Source: Mesorhizobium sp. M3A.F.Ca.ET.080.04.2.1
GTDB lineage: Bacteria; Pseudomonadota; Alphaproteobacteria; Rhizobiales; Rhizobiaceae
DNA length: 64,000 bases
Assembly: GCF_003952525.1 (NCBI RefSeq)
Contig: NZ_CP034451.1
Coordinates: forward strand, 124,001-188,000
Reading direction: 5' to 3'
In this document: positions 1 to 9,368 of the stretch, one piece after another
Numbering within the stretch: the first letter of the stretch is position 1
Layout: each line of letters starts with the position of its first letter
The notes under the pieces: model-generated
What the model was told of the DNA's origin: nothing
Database searches by the model: none
The model's input: the letters and a program-made list of their open reading frames with translations, nothing else
Translations under genes and position numbers: made by a program

Positions 1-243
1 TCAATGTCCGAGAGCGCCGACGGCCAGATGAAGGCGTTGCAGGTCGGGCATCAGATCGCGGCGCAGGAAGTCGCGCAGCTCCGGAAACTGCGCGGTCTCG
101 TCTCGCAACAGATGACCATGATGGGCACCTGGTACCAGTCCGAGCAGGCGCAAAAGGACGTCGCCCAGGCCCGCCGCGAAAAGTTCTTCAACGCACCGGC
201 GAACGACATTCGCGGCGGCCAGACGATGGAGCCCCGCTGGTGA
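1..243 (+). CDS. trbJ: TrbJ, conjugal transfer protein, 3' part only
   Basis: The reading frame is open to the left edge, so only the last ~80 residues are present. TrbJ is the VirB5-like component of P-type conjugative type IV secretion systems and is needed for mating-pair formation. The visible part is a charged, Gln-rich helical stretch (residues ~10-60 of the fragment) followed by the tail REKFFNAPANDIRGGQ...EPRW. The assignment rests mainly on position, directly upstream of trbK and trbL, and on this tail. The stop codon overlaps the GTG start of trbK. The tail closely resembles the tail of the next protein. Confidence 0.8.
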   Translation, partial: SMSESADGQMKALQVGHQIAAQEVAQLRKLRGLVSQQMTMMGTWYQSEQAQKDVAQARREKFFNAPANDIRGGQTMEPRW

Positions 244-455
244 GCCTCAAAGTCGCCGTCGTGATTGCGACACTTATCGCTCTCGTCGGAGGAGGGATTA
301 CCGTCTGGGTCTTTGTCCAGCCGGGCACCTCACCCGCCGGCCCTCTTGCCGCTCCCGATTCCGACGCAGAGCGCGCCAAGCGCCGCGAGAAGTTCTTTGG
401 CGGCGATAGGGATCGCGACATCCGCAGCGGACAGGAGATGAAGCCGAGATGGTGA
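240..455 (+). CDS. trbK: TrbK-like putative entry-exclusion protein
   Basis: A 71-residue protein starting at GTG 240, overlapping the trbJ stop. It has one hydrophobic segment at residues ~3-25, which reads as an inner-membrane anchor, then a short Pro/Ala-rich linker and a charged C-terminus (RREKFFGG...EMKPRW). Size, single anchor and place between trbJ and trbL fit the TrbK family, whose known members block redundant conjugation into cells that already carry the element. It overlaps trbL by 7 bases. The C-terminal ~24 residues nearly duplicate the TrbJ tail. Function is inferred from family and position. Confidence 0.72.
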   Translation: MSLKVAVVIATLIALVGGGITVWVFVQPGTSPAGPLAAPDSDAERAKRREKFFGGDRDRDIRSGQEMKPRW

Positions 456-1645
456 GTCTCAAACGCGCTTGTGCGCTCGAAACGACCTTCGTTGTCGTTG
501 CGATCCTGCTGATCGCGAGCTCGCCGGCGTTCGCCCAGCAGGGCCAGGTCCTGACCACGCTGGAGAACCAGGTCGTCACGGCCACTAAGGGCTGGGAATC
601 GACGATCATGGATGCCGCGCGCTCCCTGTTCTGGATCCTCGCCGGCATCGAGATCGGGATAGCGGCGGTGTGGCTAGCGATCAATGCCGCCTCGCTCGAC
701 GCTTGGTTCGCTGAACTGGTGCGCCGTATCATGTTCATCGGCTTGTTCGCCTTCATCCTCGATCGAGGTCCGTCATTGGCCAAAGCGATCGTGGACAGCC
801 TCTTTCAGATCGGCGCCGACGGCGGTTCGGCCTCGCCCGCCAATATCTTCGACGCCGGCATCCATGTCGCCTCGAAAATGTCCGAACAGGCGAAGTTCGG
901 GCTCTGGGAGGACAACGCGCTGGCAATCGCCGCGGTCTTCGCCATGGTGGTGATCGTCGTCGCTTTCAGCCTCGTTGCCGCGATCTTCGTTGCAGTCATG
1001 GTGGAGATGTATATCGGACTACTCGCCGGCATGATCATGCTCGGCCTCGGAGGATCCTCCTACACCAAGGATTTCGCCGTTCGGTACCTCGTCTATGCGT
1101 TCTCGGTCGGCATGAAGCTGATGGCGCTTGTCATGATCGCCAAGATCGGCTCCGATATTCTTCTCGGACTGGCCGAAGCGCCGACGGCCGAATCCGACCA
1201 GTTCATCACCACGCTCGCCATCGCCGGCATCTCCGTGGTGGTGTTCGTCATCGCTATGTATGTGCCGCCGATCATTCAGGGCGTTGTCCAGGGCGCATCG
1301 GTCTCGGGTGGCATGGAAGCGATCCGCCACGGCGGGCAGACAGCGACCTTCGCCGCCGGCGGTGCCTTTCTTGGCGCAAGCGCTGCGAGGACCGGCGCTC
1401 AGGCGGCAAGTGCGGCGAGGGCAGGGGGCTCGTCTATGGCGGGTGCCGCGCTCCGTGGCATGGCGTCAGGGATCGGAAATGCCGGATGGGCGGCAGGATC
1501 GGCAGCCAAGGAAAAGGCAATCGCTTCCCCCGGCGCCTATGCCGGCTCGCTGCTCGGCCTCGCCAACGCCAAGCTCGACCACTCGCGCAGCCCCGGCATA
1601 TCGGCGAAGCTTCCGACGCCTCCGCCCCTCAACGAGAACAAGTAA
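449..1645 (+). CDS. trbL: TrbL, polytopic inner-membrane conjugation protein
   Basis: 398 residues, the usual TrbL size. TrbL is the VirB6-like polytopic membrane protein of the conjugative type IV secretion channel. A signal-like N-terminus ending near ASSPAFAQQ is followed by several strong hydrophobic stretches between residues ~50 and 280 (for example FWILAGIEIGIAAVWLAINA and VFAMVVIVVAFSLVAAIFVA). A Gly/Ala-rich, low-complexity C-terminal third follows, which is typical for the family. The start is ATG 449, overlapping trbK. The gene is co-directional with trbF 17 bases downstream. Confidence 0.9.
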   Translation: MVSLKRACALETTFVVVAILLIASSPAFAQQGQVLTTLENQVVTATKGWESTIMDAARSLFWILAGIEIGIAAVWLAINAASLDAWFAELVRRIMFIGLFAFILDRGPSLAKAIVDSLFQIGADGGSASPANIFDAGIHVASKMSEQAKFGLWEDNALAIAAVFAMVVIVVAFSLVAAIFVAVMVEMYIGLLAGMIMLGLGGSSYTKDFAVRYLVYAFSVGMKLMALVMIAKIGSDILLGLAEAPTAESDQFITTLAIAGISVVVFVIAMYVPPIIQGVVQGASVSGGMEAIRHGGQTATFAAGGAFLGASAARTGAQAASAARAGGSSMAGAALRGMASGIGNAGWAAGSAAKEKAIASPGAYAGSLLGLANAKLDHSRSPGISAKLPTPPPLNENK

Positions 1646-1662
1646 TCGAGAACTGGTGAAGC

Positions 1663-2325
1663 ATGGCCGGACGCACCCCGCCCGACAATCCCTATCTTGC
1701 TGCGCGCAATGAGTGGAACGAGCGTTACGGCTCCTACGTGAAGGCCGCCTCGGCCTGGCGCATCGTCGGCATCACCGGCATGGCAATGGCCGTCGTCGGT
1801 TTCACCTACTCGATCTACCAAAGCACGCAGGTCAAGCTGGTCCCTTATATTGTCGAGGTCGACAAGCTCGGCACCGCCGTCAACGCGGGCTTTCCGCAAC
1901 CGATCGAATATGCGGACCCGCGGGTTGTGCGGGCCACGCTCGGCGGCTTCGTCTCAAACTTCCGGTCGGTGACGCCGGATGCGGTCGTGCAAAAGCAGTA
2001 CATCGACCGCACCTATGCGCTGCTGCGCACCTCCGACCCGGCTACGGAGAAAGTCAACGCCTGGTTCCGCTCGAACTCCCCGTTCGAAAAGGCCAAGAAC
2101 GCCACGATCGCGGTTGAGGTAAACAACGTCGTCGCGCTCTCGAACCAGAGCTATCAGATCGATTGGACCGAGTTCGAGCGCGACCGCCGCGGCCGAGAGA
2201 CGGCCGTGCGCCGGTTTCGCGCCATCGCCACCGTCACGCTGACGCCACCTCAGGACGAAGGCGTGATCCGCCTCAATCCGATCGGACTTTATCTCAGCGA
2301 TTTCGACTGGACCGCGCAGCTTTGA
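1663..2325 (+). CDS. trbF: TrbF, VirB8-like conjugation protein
   Basis: 220 residues. TrbF is the VirB8-like bitopic inner-membrane component that nucleates the channel. A short cytoplasmic N-terminus ([19 protein letters not shown], typical of TrbF) is followed by one transmembrane segment at ~residues 29-50 and a periplasmic domain containing [14 protein letters not shown] and, near the end, an NPIGLY motif (DFDWT follows). The last two are hallmark TrbF sequences. The gene lies in unbroken order between trbL and trbG. Confidence 0.93.
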   Translation: MAGRTPPDNPYLAARNEWNERYGSYVKAASAWRIVGITGMAMAVVGFTYSIYQSTQVKLVPYIVEVDKLGTAVNAGFPQPIEYADPRVVRATLGGFVSNFRSVTPDAVVQKQYIDRTYALLRTSDPATEKVNAWFRSNSPFEKAKNATIAVEVNNVVALSNQSYQIDWTEFERDRRGRETAVRRFRAIATVTLTPPQDEGVIRLNPIGLYLSDFDWTAQL

Positions 2326-2341
2326 AAGGCCCCTCCTGGCT

Positions 2342-3187
2342 ATGATCTCCCCGACCGTCAAATACGGAGCCGTGCCCATCTCGGTGTTCGTGTCCGTGTT
2401 CACCGCCGCATCCTCCATCCCGACCGCTTCTTTTGCCGATGGCGTCTCGGCCAATGAGGCGAAGGGCATCGGGATCTCGAGCCAGTGGCGCGGCAGCCGC
2501 GGGCTCGTGACCAAGGGCGCCGACGGAAAGGTCATCTTCCTCTACGGCGAGGTCCAGCCATCCGTGGTCTGCTCGCCGCTCCAGGTTTGCGACATCGAGC
2601 TTCAGCAGGGCGAGGTCGTGCGTGACGTCCTCGTCGGCGACACCGTTCGCTGGAAGGTTGAGCCGGCGACGTCGGGCGCTGCCGGCGGCCAGTCCATCCA
2701 TCTGGTCGTCAAGCCTTCCGAGCCGGACCTGGTGACGTCGATGATCGTCACGACCTCGCGGCGGACCTATCACTTCCAGCTCAAATCGCACCAGACCCAG
2801 TACATGGCGCGCGTCGGCTTCGAATATCCGGAGGATGTTTCGGAAAAACTCGCCGACATCAATGCGCGCATCGAGGCAAGCACGATCCCCGGTGCCGGTG
2901 TGCCGGCCGAACAGCTCAATTTCTCTTATTCTATCTCGGGCAACGCCGGCTGGCGGCCGACCCGCGTCTATTCGGACGGGCAAAAGACCTACATCCAATT
3001 CCCGCGCTCACTCTCCGGACAGGACGCGCCAGTTCTCTTCGTGATCTCGGGCGGGCAGAACAGGATCGTCAACTACAGAATGAAGGGCGACATGATGGTG
3101 GTCGACTATCATGTCGACCGCGCGGTTCTCGTCTCCGGCGTCGGCTGGCGTCAGGAAAAGGTGACGATCCGGCGGGGAGGGCGGTGA
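2342..3187 (+). CDS. trbG: TrbG, VirB9-like conjugation protein
   Basis: 281 residues with an N-terminal secretion signal (hydrophobic residues ~8-30). TrbG is the VirB9-type periplasmic/outer-membrane component of the P-type channel. The beta-rich body includes the VirB9/TrbG/CagX-type stretch [17 protein letters not shown] (residues ~78-94) and the C-terminal region [29 protein letters not shown] typical of the family, quoted here in part: [19 protein letters not shown]. The stop overlaps the start of trbH, so translation is probably coupled. Confidence 0.92.
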   Translation: MISPTVKYGAVPISVFVSVFTAASSIPTASFADGVSANEAKGIGISSQWRGSRGLVTKGADGKVIFLYGEVQPSVVCSPLQVCDIELQQGEVVRDVLVGDTVRWKVEPATSGAAGGQSIHLVVKPSEPDLVTSMIVTTSRRTYHFQLKSHQTQYMARVGFEYPEDVSEKLADINARIEASTIPGAGVPAEQLNFSYSISGNAGWRPTRVYSDGQKTYIQFPRSLSGQDAPVLFVISGGQNRIVNYRMKGDMMVVDYHVDRAVLVSGVGWRQEKVTIRRGGR

Positions 3188-3639
3188 TGGCAGCTTCCCC
3201 CTTCCGCGCCCTCGTCGCTGCCGCAGTCCTCGCCTCCTTACTTTCCGGATGTCAATCAGTCGGAACCGACGGTCTTGGCGCAAGCGATGCTCCGGCCGAG
3301 ATTTCTGGACCGGCTGCAAGCGCGATCGCCGGCGACATGGTGAGTCGGCTGGCCGAACACGTGGGGCCGGGGAAGGCGACGGTCGTGCTCAAACAGGACA
3401 ATTCGCCCTTCGGAGAGGCGCTTCAATCTGCCCTGCGCGGCTGGGGCTACGCTGTCGTCACGGATCAGAAGACCGGCAAGGAAACAAGGACTGTCCCGCT
3501 CACCTATCAGATCGTGCCCTATGACGGCCAGGTTCTCGCGCGCCTGTCGACGGATCAAGTTGAACTCGGTCGTGCGTACGTCACGTCTCCTGGCAGCGCG
3601 CAGCCCTCCAGCGCGCTCTCGGTCATGAAGCGAAGCTAG
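3184..3639 (+). CDS. trbH: TrbH-like conjugation lipoprotein
   Basis: 151 residues. The N-terminus is a lipoprotein signal: a hydrophobic stretch ([19 protein letters not shown]) ends in a clear lipobox with Cys at residue ~23, so the mature protein should be lipid-anchored. Size, lipobox and place between trbG and trbI fit TrbH, a VirB7-like partner of TrbG. The start is GTG 3184 or ATG 3187, both inside the trbG stop region; a GGGGAGGG ribosome-binding site lies just upstream. The C-terminal half has the TrbH-like pattern of a small alpha/beta domain ([16 protein letters not shown]). Confidence 0.8.
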   Translation: MMAASPFRALVAAAVLASLLSGCQSVGTDGLGASDAPAEISGPAASAIAGDMVSRLAEHVGPGKATVVLKQDNSPFGEALQSALRGWGYAVVTDQKTGKETRTVPLTYQIVPYDGQVLARLSTDQVELGRAYVTSPGSAQPSSALSVMKRS

Positions 3640-3649
3640 GAGGTACAGT

Positions 3650-4966
3650 ATGGTCCAATCCCTCAAGCTGGGCGGCACCCCGGAGGCGGAGCAGGGCTCC
3701 GGTTTGAGGCGACTCAACCGGCTGCCGGTCATCGTCGTCATCCTGCTCGTAGTCGCCTTCCTCGCCGTCATTCTCTACGGGCTGACCTCGCGCGGGCTGT
3801 ACTTTCGGAAGGATCCCGGCATCGGCGAAACATCCGGCAATCCGGCATCCACCTTCGCCGACCAGATCAAGCGCGGAGTCTCGGACGGGATCATCGGGGA
3901 GCCGCAGCAAACCACTTACCAACCCACGCCTGTCGAGAACAAGCCGACCCGGACGGAACCCGACATCATGCCGTCGCAGCCGTCGCATCAGGAGGAGCCT
4001 GGCAGGGCGCAAGAACTGGAACCCGAAGAAATCTGGCGAGCCCGCCTGGATCGAGAGCAGAAAGAGCAGTATCTGCGCGAACGTCACCGCCAGCGGATGG
4101 GCCGATTGCAGGCCAATGACGCAGCCTATGACGCGCCGATCGCCATCGATCAGGGCAAGCTGGGACGGGAAAGCGAGCCCGGCTCGCGGGTCACTCAAGG
4201 CGCCGGTCCGGGCTCTTCCAATGCATCAGCGATCGGGTCGACGTCTGATCTCTATGCGGCGGCCTTGCGCGCCGGGCTTGGCGACGCCAACGTCGATCCC
4301 AATGGCCAGCGTAGCAAGGAGGACTTTTTCAACACGGATCTGAAGGAGCTCGGGTACCTTCCAAGCCGTGTGGTTCCGCAGCAATCTCCCTATGAGCTGA
4401 AGCGGGGGTCTGTTATCCCAGCGACGCTCATTACCGGCATCAACTCGGATCTGCCTGGCCGCATCACCGCACAGGTCTCCCAGAACGTCTACGATAGTGC
4501 CACGGGTCACCATCTCCTTATACCGCAGGGGACAAAGCTCCTCGGCCGCTATGACAGCAAGGTATCATTCGGGCAGAGCCGCGTTCTCGTAGTCTGGACC
4601 GACATCATCTTCCCGAATGGAGCGACGCTCCAGATCGGCGGAATGGCGGGAACCGACGCCCAAGGCTATGGCGGGTTTCGTGACAAGGTCGATCGCAAGT
4701 GGCTCCAGACCTTCGGATCGGCAATCCTGATCGCGGTGATCGGGACCGGCATCGACATGGCCGTTCCGGAGAGTTCGACGCTCGCGGCGCAGGACACGGC
4801 ATCCGACGCGGCGCGGCGGAATTTTGCGGAAACGTTCGGCCGTGTCGCCGACCGGACGATCCAGCGGAACATGGACGTGCAGCCGACACTGGAAATCAGA
4901 CCGGGCTACAAGTTCAACGTTCTCGTCGACCAGGACATCGTATTTCCGCGGTTGCACTCCAGATAG
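3650..4966 (+). CDS. trbI: TrbI, VirB10-like conjugation protein
   Basis: 438 residues, starting at ATG 3650 behind AGGAGG. TrbI is the VirB10-like protein that spans the envelope and links the inner-membrane energizing complex to the outer-membrane core. One transmembrane segment at residues ~24-45 (LPVIVVILLVVAFLAVILYG) is followed by a long charged, Pro-rich linker to ~residue 190. The C-terminal barrel-type domain then contains SPYELKRGSVIPATLITGIN and LLIPQGTKLLGRYDSKVSFG, the diagnostic VirB10/TrbI motifs. This is the last recognisable trb gene here. The short DUF2274-type reading frame often found after trbI is not seen. Confidence 0.95.
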   Translation: MVQSLKLGGTPEAEQGSGLRRLNRLPVIVVILLVVAFLAVILYGLTSRGLYFRKDPGIGETSGNPASTFADQIKRGVSDGIIGEPQQTTYQPTPVENKPTRTEPDIMPSQPSHQEEPGRAQELEPEEIWRARLDREQKEQYLRERHRQRMGRLQANDAAYDAPIAIDQGKLGRESEPGSRVTQGAGPGSSNASAIGSTSDLYAAALRAGLGDANVDPNGQRSKEDFFNTDLKELGYLPSRVVPQQSPYELKRGSVIPATLITGINSDLPGRITAQVSQNVYDSATGHHLLIPQGTKLLGRYDSKVSFGQSRVLVVWTDIIFPNGATLQIGGMAGTDAQGYGGFRDKVDRKWLQTFGSAILIAVIGTGIDMAVPESSTLAAQDTASDAARRNFAETFGRVADRTIQRNMDVQPTLEIRPGYKFNVLVDQDIVFPRLHSR

Positions 4967-5101
4967 TTTCGACTTGGGACGGTTACGCATGATTGCCGAT
5001 TTTGTCGAAATGCGGGAATTGCAGTTTGACTCAAGCGCTATGTCCTAGACAGTGATACTGCCGGCCGGCTCGGCGTACGCACCGGATCAATTGAGAAGAC
5101 C

Positions 5102-5698
5102 ATGAGCAAATATAGAGACCATCGCGATCAAGGGCGGCGTCGAGATTATGGCGAAGACAGTCGATCTTCCGATCGAACGTCGGAACCCAGCTATTTTCAG
5201 CGTCGGCCCGTGGTAGCTGCTGATCCTACGACCGCTGAGGTGGTCTGGTTCAACGCCAACAAGGGCTTCGGCTTCGTGAAGCTCGCTGACGGTGCTGAGG
5301 CCTACCTGCACATACGAGTTCTGGAGGCCGCGGGGAGCGGAGGCGTCTCCGATGGAACTCGCCTGAAAGTTACGATTGAAGAAACTCCAAGAGGACGGCA
5401 GGTGGCGCAGGTGCTGGAGGTTGGCGAGGCCGTCTCCAAGCCTTCTGTCCATAGCGGGCGCGCCGGAGCGCCCTCCGGAAGCGGTTCGGGGACGACAAGC
5501 GAGGGAATGGTGAAGTGGTACAATCCAGATAAGGGTTTTGGCTTCATCGCGCCCTCTGATGGCGGTAGGGACATTTTTGTTCATGCGACCGCGCTGGCCC
5601 GCTCGGGGCTCGGCGGACTTGCGGAAGGGCAAAAGGTTCTCTTTGAAAGCGGGCAGGGCAAGAAGGGTCTTGAGGTTCAGACCATTCGCCTCCCCTAG
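5102..5698 (+). CDS. Tandem cold-shock-domain protein
   Basis: 198 residues with two cold-shock (CSD) folds. The first spans ~residues 39-107 (AEVVWFNANKGFGFVKL), the second ~136-198 (GMVKWYNPDKGFGFIAP, then DIFVHATAL). CSDs bind single-stranded nucleic acid, and two-domain versions are widespread in rhizobia. The second domain keeps both RNP motifs (KGFGFI and IFVHAT). In the first, the second motif is altered (AYLHIRV), so nucleic-acid binding may rest mainly on the C-terminal domain. The N-terminal ~38 residues are Arg/Asp/Ser-rich and disordered. The gene is transcribed alone. Its role in this element is unknown. Confidence 0.92.
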   Translation: MSKYRDHRDQGRRRDYGEDSRSSDRTSEPSYFQRRPVVAADPTTAEVVWFNANKGFGFVKLADGAEAYLHIRVLEAAGSGGVSDGTRLKVTIEETPRGRQVAQVLEVGEAVSKPSVHSGRAGAPSGSGSGTTSEGMVKWYNPDKGFGFIAPSDGGRDIFVHATALARSGLGGLAEGQKVLFESGQGKKGLEVQTIRLP

Positions 5699-5965
5699 AT
5701 TATACTGTGGTTCTTGGTCGCCGAAGTTTTCCTTCGCTTACCGGCCGAGCGACCGAGGCAGCATAGTTTCCGAGTAGCCTTGCTGTCCGAACGTGGGAAA
5801 TTCTTGCTATTGCAATGGGAAAAATTGCGAGACAAAACCAAGCAGGCATTGTCGCGACGCGAAGCTCGGCACCGCATCCGTTGGCGCCTTCCGTTGACTG
5901 CCTAGCGATGGCAGAATCCATGCAGCCGACCTTGTGACGTTTGATCCGGATTGCAACGCCTACCG

Positions 5966-6877
5966 ATGATGAAGACCAGCATTGATCATCTGCCGGAGAA
6001 AAAGCAGCGCGAGCTTGCCCGGATCATGGAACTCATCCATGAAGAATTCGACGACGCCATTGCAGATGGCACGACCGAATTCAAGAAGAAGGGCCGGATC
6101 CTCAAGATGATCTTGTTCGGCTCCTACGCACGTGGAGACTGGGTCGACGAGCCGCATACTATGAAAGGCTACCGATCGGACTACGACCTGCTGATAGTCG
6201 TCAACAATCGCAAGCTCGCCGATTTCGCTTACTGGTACAAGGCAAAGGACCGCCTTATTCGCGACCAGACTGTGGAAACGCCGACAAACTTCATCGTGCA
6301 TTCGCGCCGTGAGGTGAATACGGCGCTGCGCGAAGGGCAGTACTTCTTCACTGACATCCGTCGCGATGGTATCGTGCTTTATGAGCTTGACGAGGAGCCG
6401 TTGGCCGAACCCCGGCCGCTCACTCCCAAGGAAGCATACGAAACTGCCAGAGAGCACTTCGAGAACAGATTTCCGGGAGCTCGCAATTTCCACAAACTGT
6501 TTGCCACTGCCCTTGAGGGTAGAATGTGGAAGGAGGCCGCATTCCTTTTGCATCAAGCCCTTGAGCATGGTTATGCGACGCTGCTGCTCGTCCTGACCAA
6601 TTACAGCCCGCCCTCGCACAAGCTGTCATTCCTGAGTGCTTTGGCGGAAGATCAGGACCGGCGACTCGCCGAAGTCTGGCCGCGCGACCAGCAGCGGTAC
6701 CGCGCATGGTTCAATACGTTGAACGAGGCCTATGTCAAAGCACGATACTCAAAGCATTACGACATCAGCGAAGAAGCGCTTGGTTGGCTCGGTGAGCGCA
6801 CTGCGGAATTGCAGAGGCTGGTCGAAGAAATCTGCCGTGGCCACCTGCGGCGGTTGAAGGAAGCCGTGGTCGGCTGA
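5966..6877 (+). CDS. Nucleotidyltransferase-HEPN fusion protein
   Basis: 303 residues from ATG 5966. The N-terminal half is a minimal nucleotidyltransferase domain with the catalytic pattern GSYARGDW (residues ~53-60) and the acidic pair in SDYDLLIV (~71-78). The C-terminal half is a HEPN domain (FHKLFATALEGRMWKEAAFLLHQALEHGYATLLL; shown in short: EAAFLLHQALEHGYATLLL) followed by an RYSKHYDI segment near residue 265. In two-gene MNT-HEPN toxin-antitoxin systems the transferase modifies and silences the HEPN RNase; here both are in one chain. Full-length fusions of this kind are common in Proteobacteria but poorly characterised. It stands alone between trb and the metabolic island. Confidence 0.85.
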   Translation: MMKTSIDHLPEKKQRELARIMELIHEEFDDAIADGTTEFKKKGRILKMILFGSYARGDWVDEPHTMKGYRSDYDLLIVVNNRKLADFAYWYKAKDRLIRDQTVETPTNFIVHSRREVNTALREGQYFFTDIRRDGIVLYELDEEPLAEPRPLTPKEAYETAREHFENRFPGARNFHKLFATALEGRMWKEAAFLLHQALEHGYATLLLVLTNYSPPSHKLSFLSALAEDQDRRLAEVWPRDQQRYRAWFNTLNEAYVKARYSKHYDISEEALGWLGERTAELQRLVEEICRGHLRRLKEAVVG

Positions 6878-6895
6878 CGCCCTTGCCTCGATCGT

Positions 6896-8470
6896 TCAAT
6901 CAGCCGGCGTCTTGGCGGATTTGGCATTCACATAAGCCCTGATTTCAGGCTGATGGACTTCGTGCTCAGGCCAGAATCGCGCTCTCCTCCACTGCAGCAG
7001 TCCTGGCGTGTAGTAGCCAATTCCCGGCGTCGCAACGCCAAGCGGCGCGCCGATCCCAGCGAAATTCAGCTTGAAGTGATATCCGGATTTCACGACGACG
7101 AAATCCTGGCTCGCGACATCGATGCCTTGGCTCGCAAAAGCCGCCGGGTCGTGGGTGAAGCCCGGCTTGCTCGTCAGCATGATTCTCAGCCGGTCATCGA
7201 CCACCAGCACCGCGGTGCGGCCGAGCGACGTTTCTTCGCCTGCACCGAACGGTCCACCGATCACAAAGCGACCATCGCTGATCGCGGCAACCACGCCGGA
7301 AACCGTGTGAGGCACGAATCCCGGCGTTAGGCCTCCACCGATGGCAAGTGTAACCTGAGCTCCGATGCCGGCCATTGCTGCCGCTTGGACGCTTTCGGGA
7401 TCGGTGACCGGGACGGCACCACGAGGGCGGTCGGCCCGGGCCAGCGCTGTTTCGATGATGGCCGTGCTATCGCCAGGCGCCCCTGCCAGAACCCGGTCTC
7501 CCATGTCGGCCAGGATGTAAGGGCGCCGATCGGGCTCGCGAGCGATGAGCTCGAACGCTTGATCGATAGTCAGAAGGCCGTCTTGGAAGTGCTCGCGACA
7601 AGCCCAGAAAAACTCAGCGAGCTCAATTGCGGCAGTTTGCGCAAGCCGGCTGAGGCCATGCGTCAGCACGACCACTGCCTGTCCCATGCCCTGGTCATCT
7701 GCATAGGGATAGACATTGAACAGAGAGACGTCCCAGATCTCCGTATGCGCAGCGACGAGCACACGTGCACGTGCATGCAGTTCGGCAAGAGGGCCGCTAC
7801 CGGTCTCGGCGGCTCCGGGCAAAATCATGGGCACCTTGGCCATGGTGAGGACCGGGTCGAGCGTTCCGTCCAGCACTGCCGCCAGGCATTCAACTACCCG
7901 CTCACCGCATAAAATCACGTCGGAATGCGGGTTCTCCTTGCATGCGATGCAGATATCAACCGAACTGAGCATGGCCCCTGTAACATGGGCATGCAGGTCA
8001 AGACCGATGCCTATCGGGACGTCCGGCCCCACGGCCTCGCGTAAACGAACCAGAAGATCCCCGTCGGCATCCGGCAGCTCGGTCGTGGCCATTGCGCCGT
8101 GCAATTCGAGCGCGATGGCGTCGTACCGCTCTTGGCGAGCCAGAGCGATCAGCGCGTCCCGCAGCTGAACATAAAAGTCATGGTCTACCAAGCCACCGGG
8201 AGGAGCAACGGCCGAGACTGTCGGCACCAGCAAGTAGCCAAGCTCCGTTGCCCGCTTGACGATGCCGCCAAGGGTCGTCCCGGAGTGCCGTGCGTGAGCG
8301 AGCACGTGCTCGCCACGCTTCACTTCGAACGCCTCACTGAAGGTGATCTGCGGGCTGAAACTGTGAGACTCATGAAAGAGGCGCCCAACGAGAATGCGTC
8401 TGCGAGACGACGGCCTTTCGTCCAGTCGGCGCCGATGTTTGGCTCCGCCTGATGGCATTGCTCCATGCAC
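6896..8470 (-). CDS. MlrC-like M81-family metallohydrolase
   Basis: About 524 residues. It matches the M81 family named after MlrC, the enzyme completing microcystin degradation, but members occur widely next to ABC importers and act on unknown amide/peptide substrates. Visible motifs: RRILVGRLFHESHSFSP near residue 24 onward and the metal-site segment GIGLDLHAHVT. The C-terminal MlrC domain starts about residue 305 (YILADMGDRVLAGAPGDST). I chose GTG 8470 because GGGAG lies 7 bases upstream; the track-style upstream extension runs into the permease gene. It is the last gene of the minus-strand importer operon, 46 bases after the permease gene, suggesting that it hydrolyses the imported compound. 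Confidence 0.85.
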   Translation of the reverse strand: MHGAMPSGGAKHRRRLDERPSSRRRILVGRLFHESHSFSPQITFSEAFEVKRGEHVLAHARHSGTTLGGIVKRATELGYLLVPTVSAVAPPGGLVDHDFYVQLRDALIALARQERYDAIALELHGAMATTELPDADGDLLVRLREAVGPDVPIGIGLDLHAHVTGAMLSSVDICIACKENPHSDVILCGERVVECLAAVLDGTLDPVLTMAKVPMILPGAAETGSGPLAELHARARVLVAAHTEIWDVSLFNVYPYADDQGMGQAVVVLTHGLSRLAQTAAIELAEFFWACREHFQDGLLTIDQAFELIAREPDRRPYILADMGDRVLAGAPGDSTAIIETALARADRPRGAVPVTDPESVQAAAMAGIGAQVTLAIGGGLTPGFVPHTVSGVVAAISDGRFVIGGPFGAGEETSLGRTAVLVVDDRLRIMLTSKPGFTHDPAAFASQGIDVASQDFVVVKSGYHFKLNFAGIGAPLGVATPGIGYYTPGLLQWRRARFWPEHEVHQPEIRAYVNAKSAKTPAD

Positions 8471-8516
8471 AAGATTTCTCCCTTTATTGGCGCGTGGCGC
8501 TAGCCGGGCCCAAGCT

Positions 8517-9368
8517 TCATCCCAGACGGTCATGGTCGCTCCGCCGCCGCGCAATCTCAATCGTGCTCATGAGCACCAGCGAGACCAGCGTCAGGACAGT
8601 CGAAACGGCGGCGATCACCGGCGTAAGATTGAAATCGATGTCCTCGAACATCTTGCGCGTGATCGTCTTGCCCTCGGTGCCGGAGATGAAGAAGGCAACG
8701 GTCGCCTCATCGAACGAGGCGAGGAAAGCGAAGACCGCGCCGGCGGCAACGCCGGGCCGGATGTTCGGCAGCACGATGTGGAAAAACGCCTGCAGGCGCG
8801 TGGCGCCGCAATTGAGTGCCGCAAGCTCGAGGTTCGGATCAAAGCGCTGCAGAGCGGCACTTACTGTGATCACCACGTAGGGCACCGCCAGCATCGAGTG
8901 GGCAATGACGAACCCGTAGAAGTTGCCCACCAGGCCGAGGGGGGCAAAGAAAAGATAGAGCGAGACGGCGATGACGATATGGGGGACGATAAGCGGAGCC
9001 AGCGTCAGCGCCTGGAGGTACTCTTTGGCAGGCAGTCGGCCTCGGATCAATGCAACAGCGGCAAGCGTGCCGATGACCGTGGCCGTGAACGTCGTCGCAA
9101 CAGCGATACGAAGGCTGAACCAGGTCGCGGCCATCCAATCCGGGTCGCTGAAATACGCCTTGTACCACTTGAATGTGAGCCCCAGGGGCGGGAACTCAAT
9201 GTAGGGTGAGGTGCCGACAGACATCGGGATGACGATGAGCGTCGGCAGCAGAAGGAAAAACAGGATTAACCCGATCGGCACCGCGGCAAGAAGTGCCGCC
9301 GTATTGCTGGCGATATGGCCTTTTTCTCGAACGGCTCGTTCAGCAAGAACCAGGTCAGCGTTAGCCAA
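8517..9368 (-). CDS. ABC transporter permease, PotC type
   Basis: About 283 residues from a TTG start at 9368 that overlaps the stop of the upstream permease and has AAGGGG 7 bases before it. The protein has six hydrophobic segments and the inner-membrane-component motif for docking the ATPase (ELAALNCGATRLQAFFHIVLPNIRPG; core: CGATRLQAFFHIVLPNIRPG). The sequence LAPLIVPHIVIAVSLYLFF and the C-terminal FDEATVAFFISG are typical of PotC-like permeases of the spermidine/putrescine family. It pairs with the next permease and with the ATPase at 10251. The substrate is unknown. Confidence 0.92.
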   Translation of the reverse strand: MANADLVLAERAVREKGHIASNTAALLAAVPIGLILFFLLLPTLIVIPMSVGTSPYIEFPPLGLTFKWYKAYFSDPDWMAATWFSLRIAVATTFTATVIGTLAAVALIRGRLPAKEYLQALTLAPLIVPHIVIAVSLYLFFAPLGLVGNFYGFVIAHSMLAVPYVVITVSAALQRFDPNLELAALNCGATRLQAFFHIVLPNIRPGVAAGAVFAFLASFDEATVAFFISGTEGKTITRKMFEDIDFNLTPVIAAVSTVLTLVSLVLMSTIEIARRRSDHDRLG

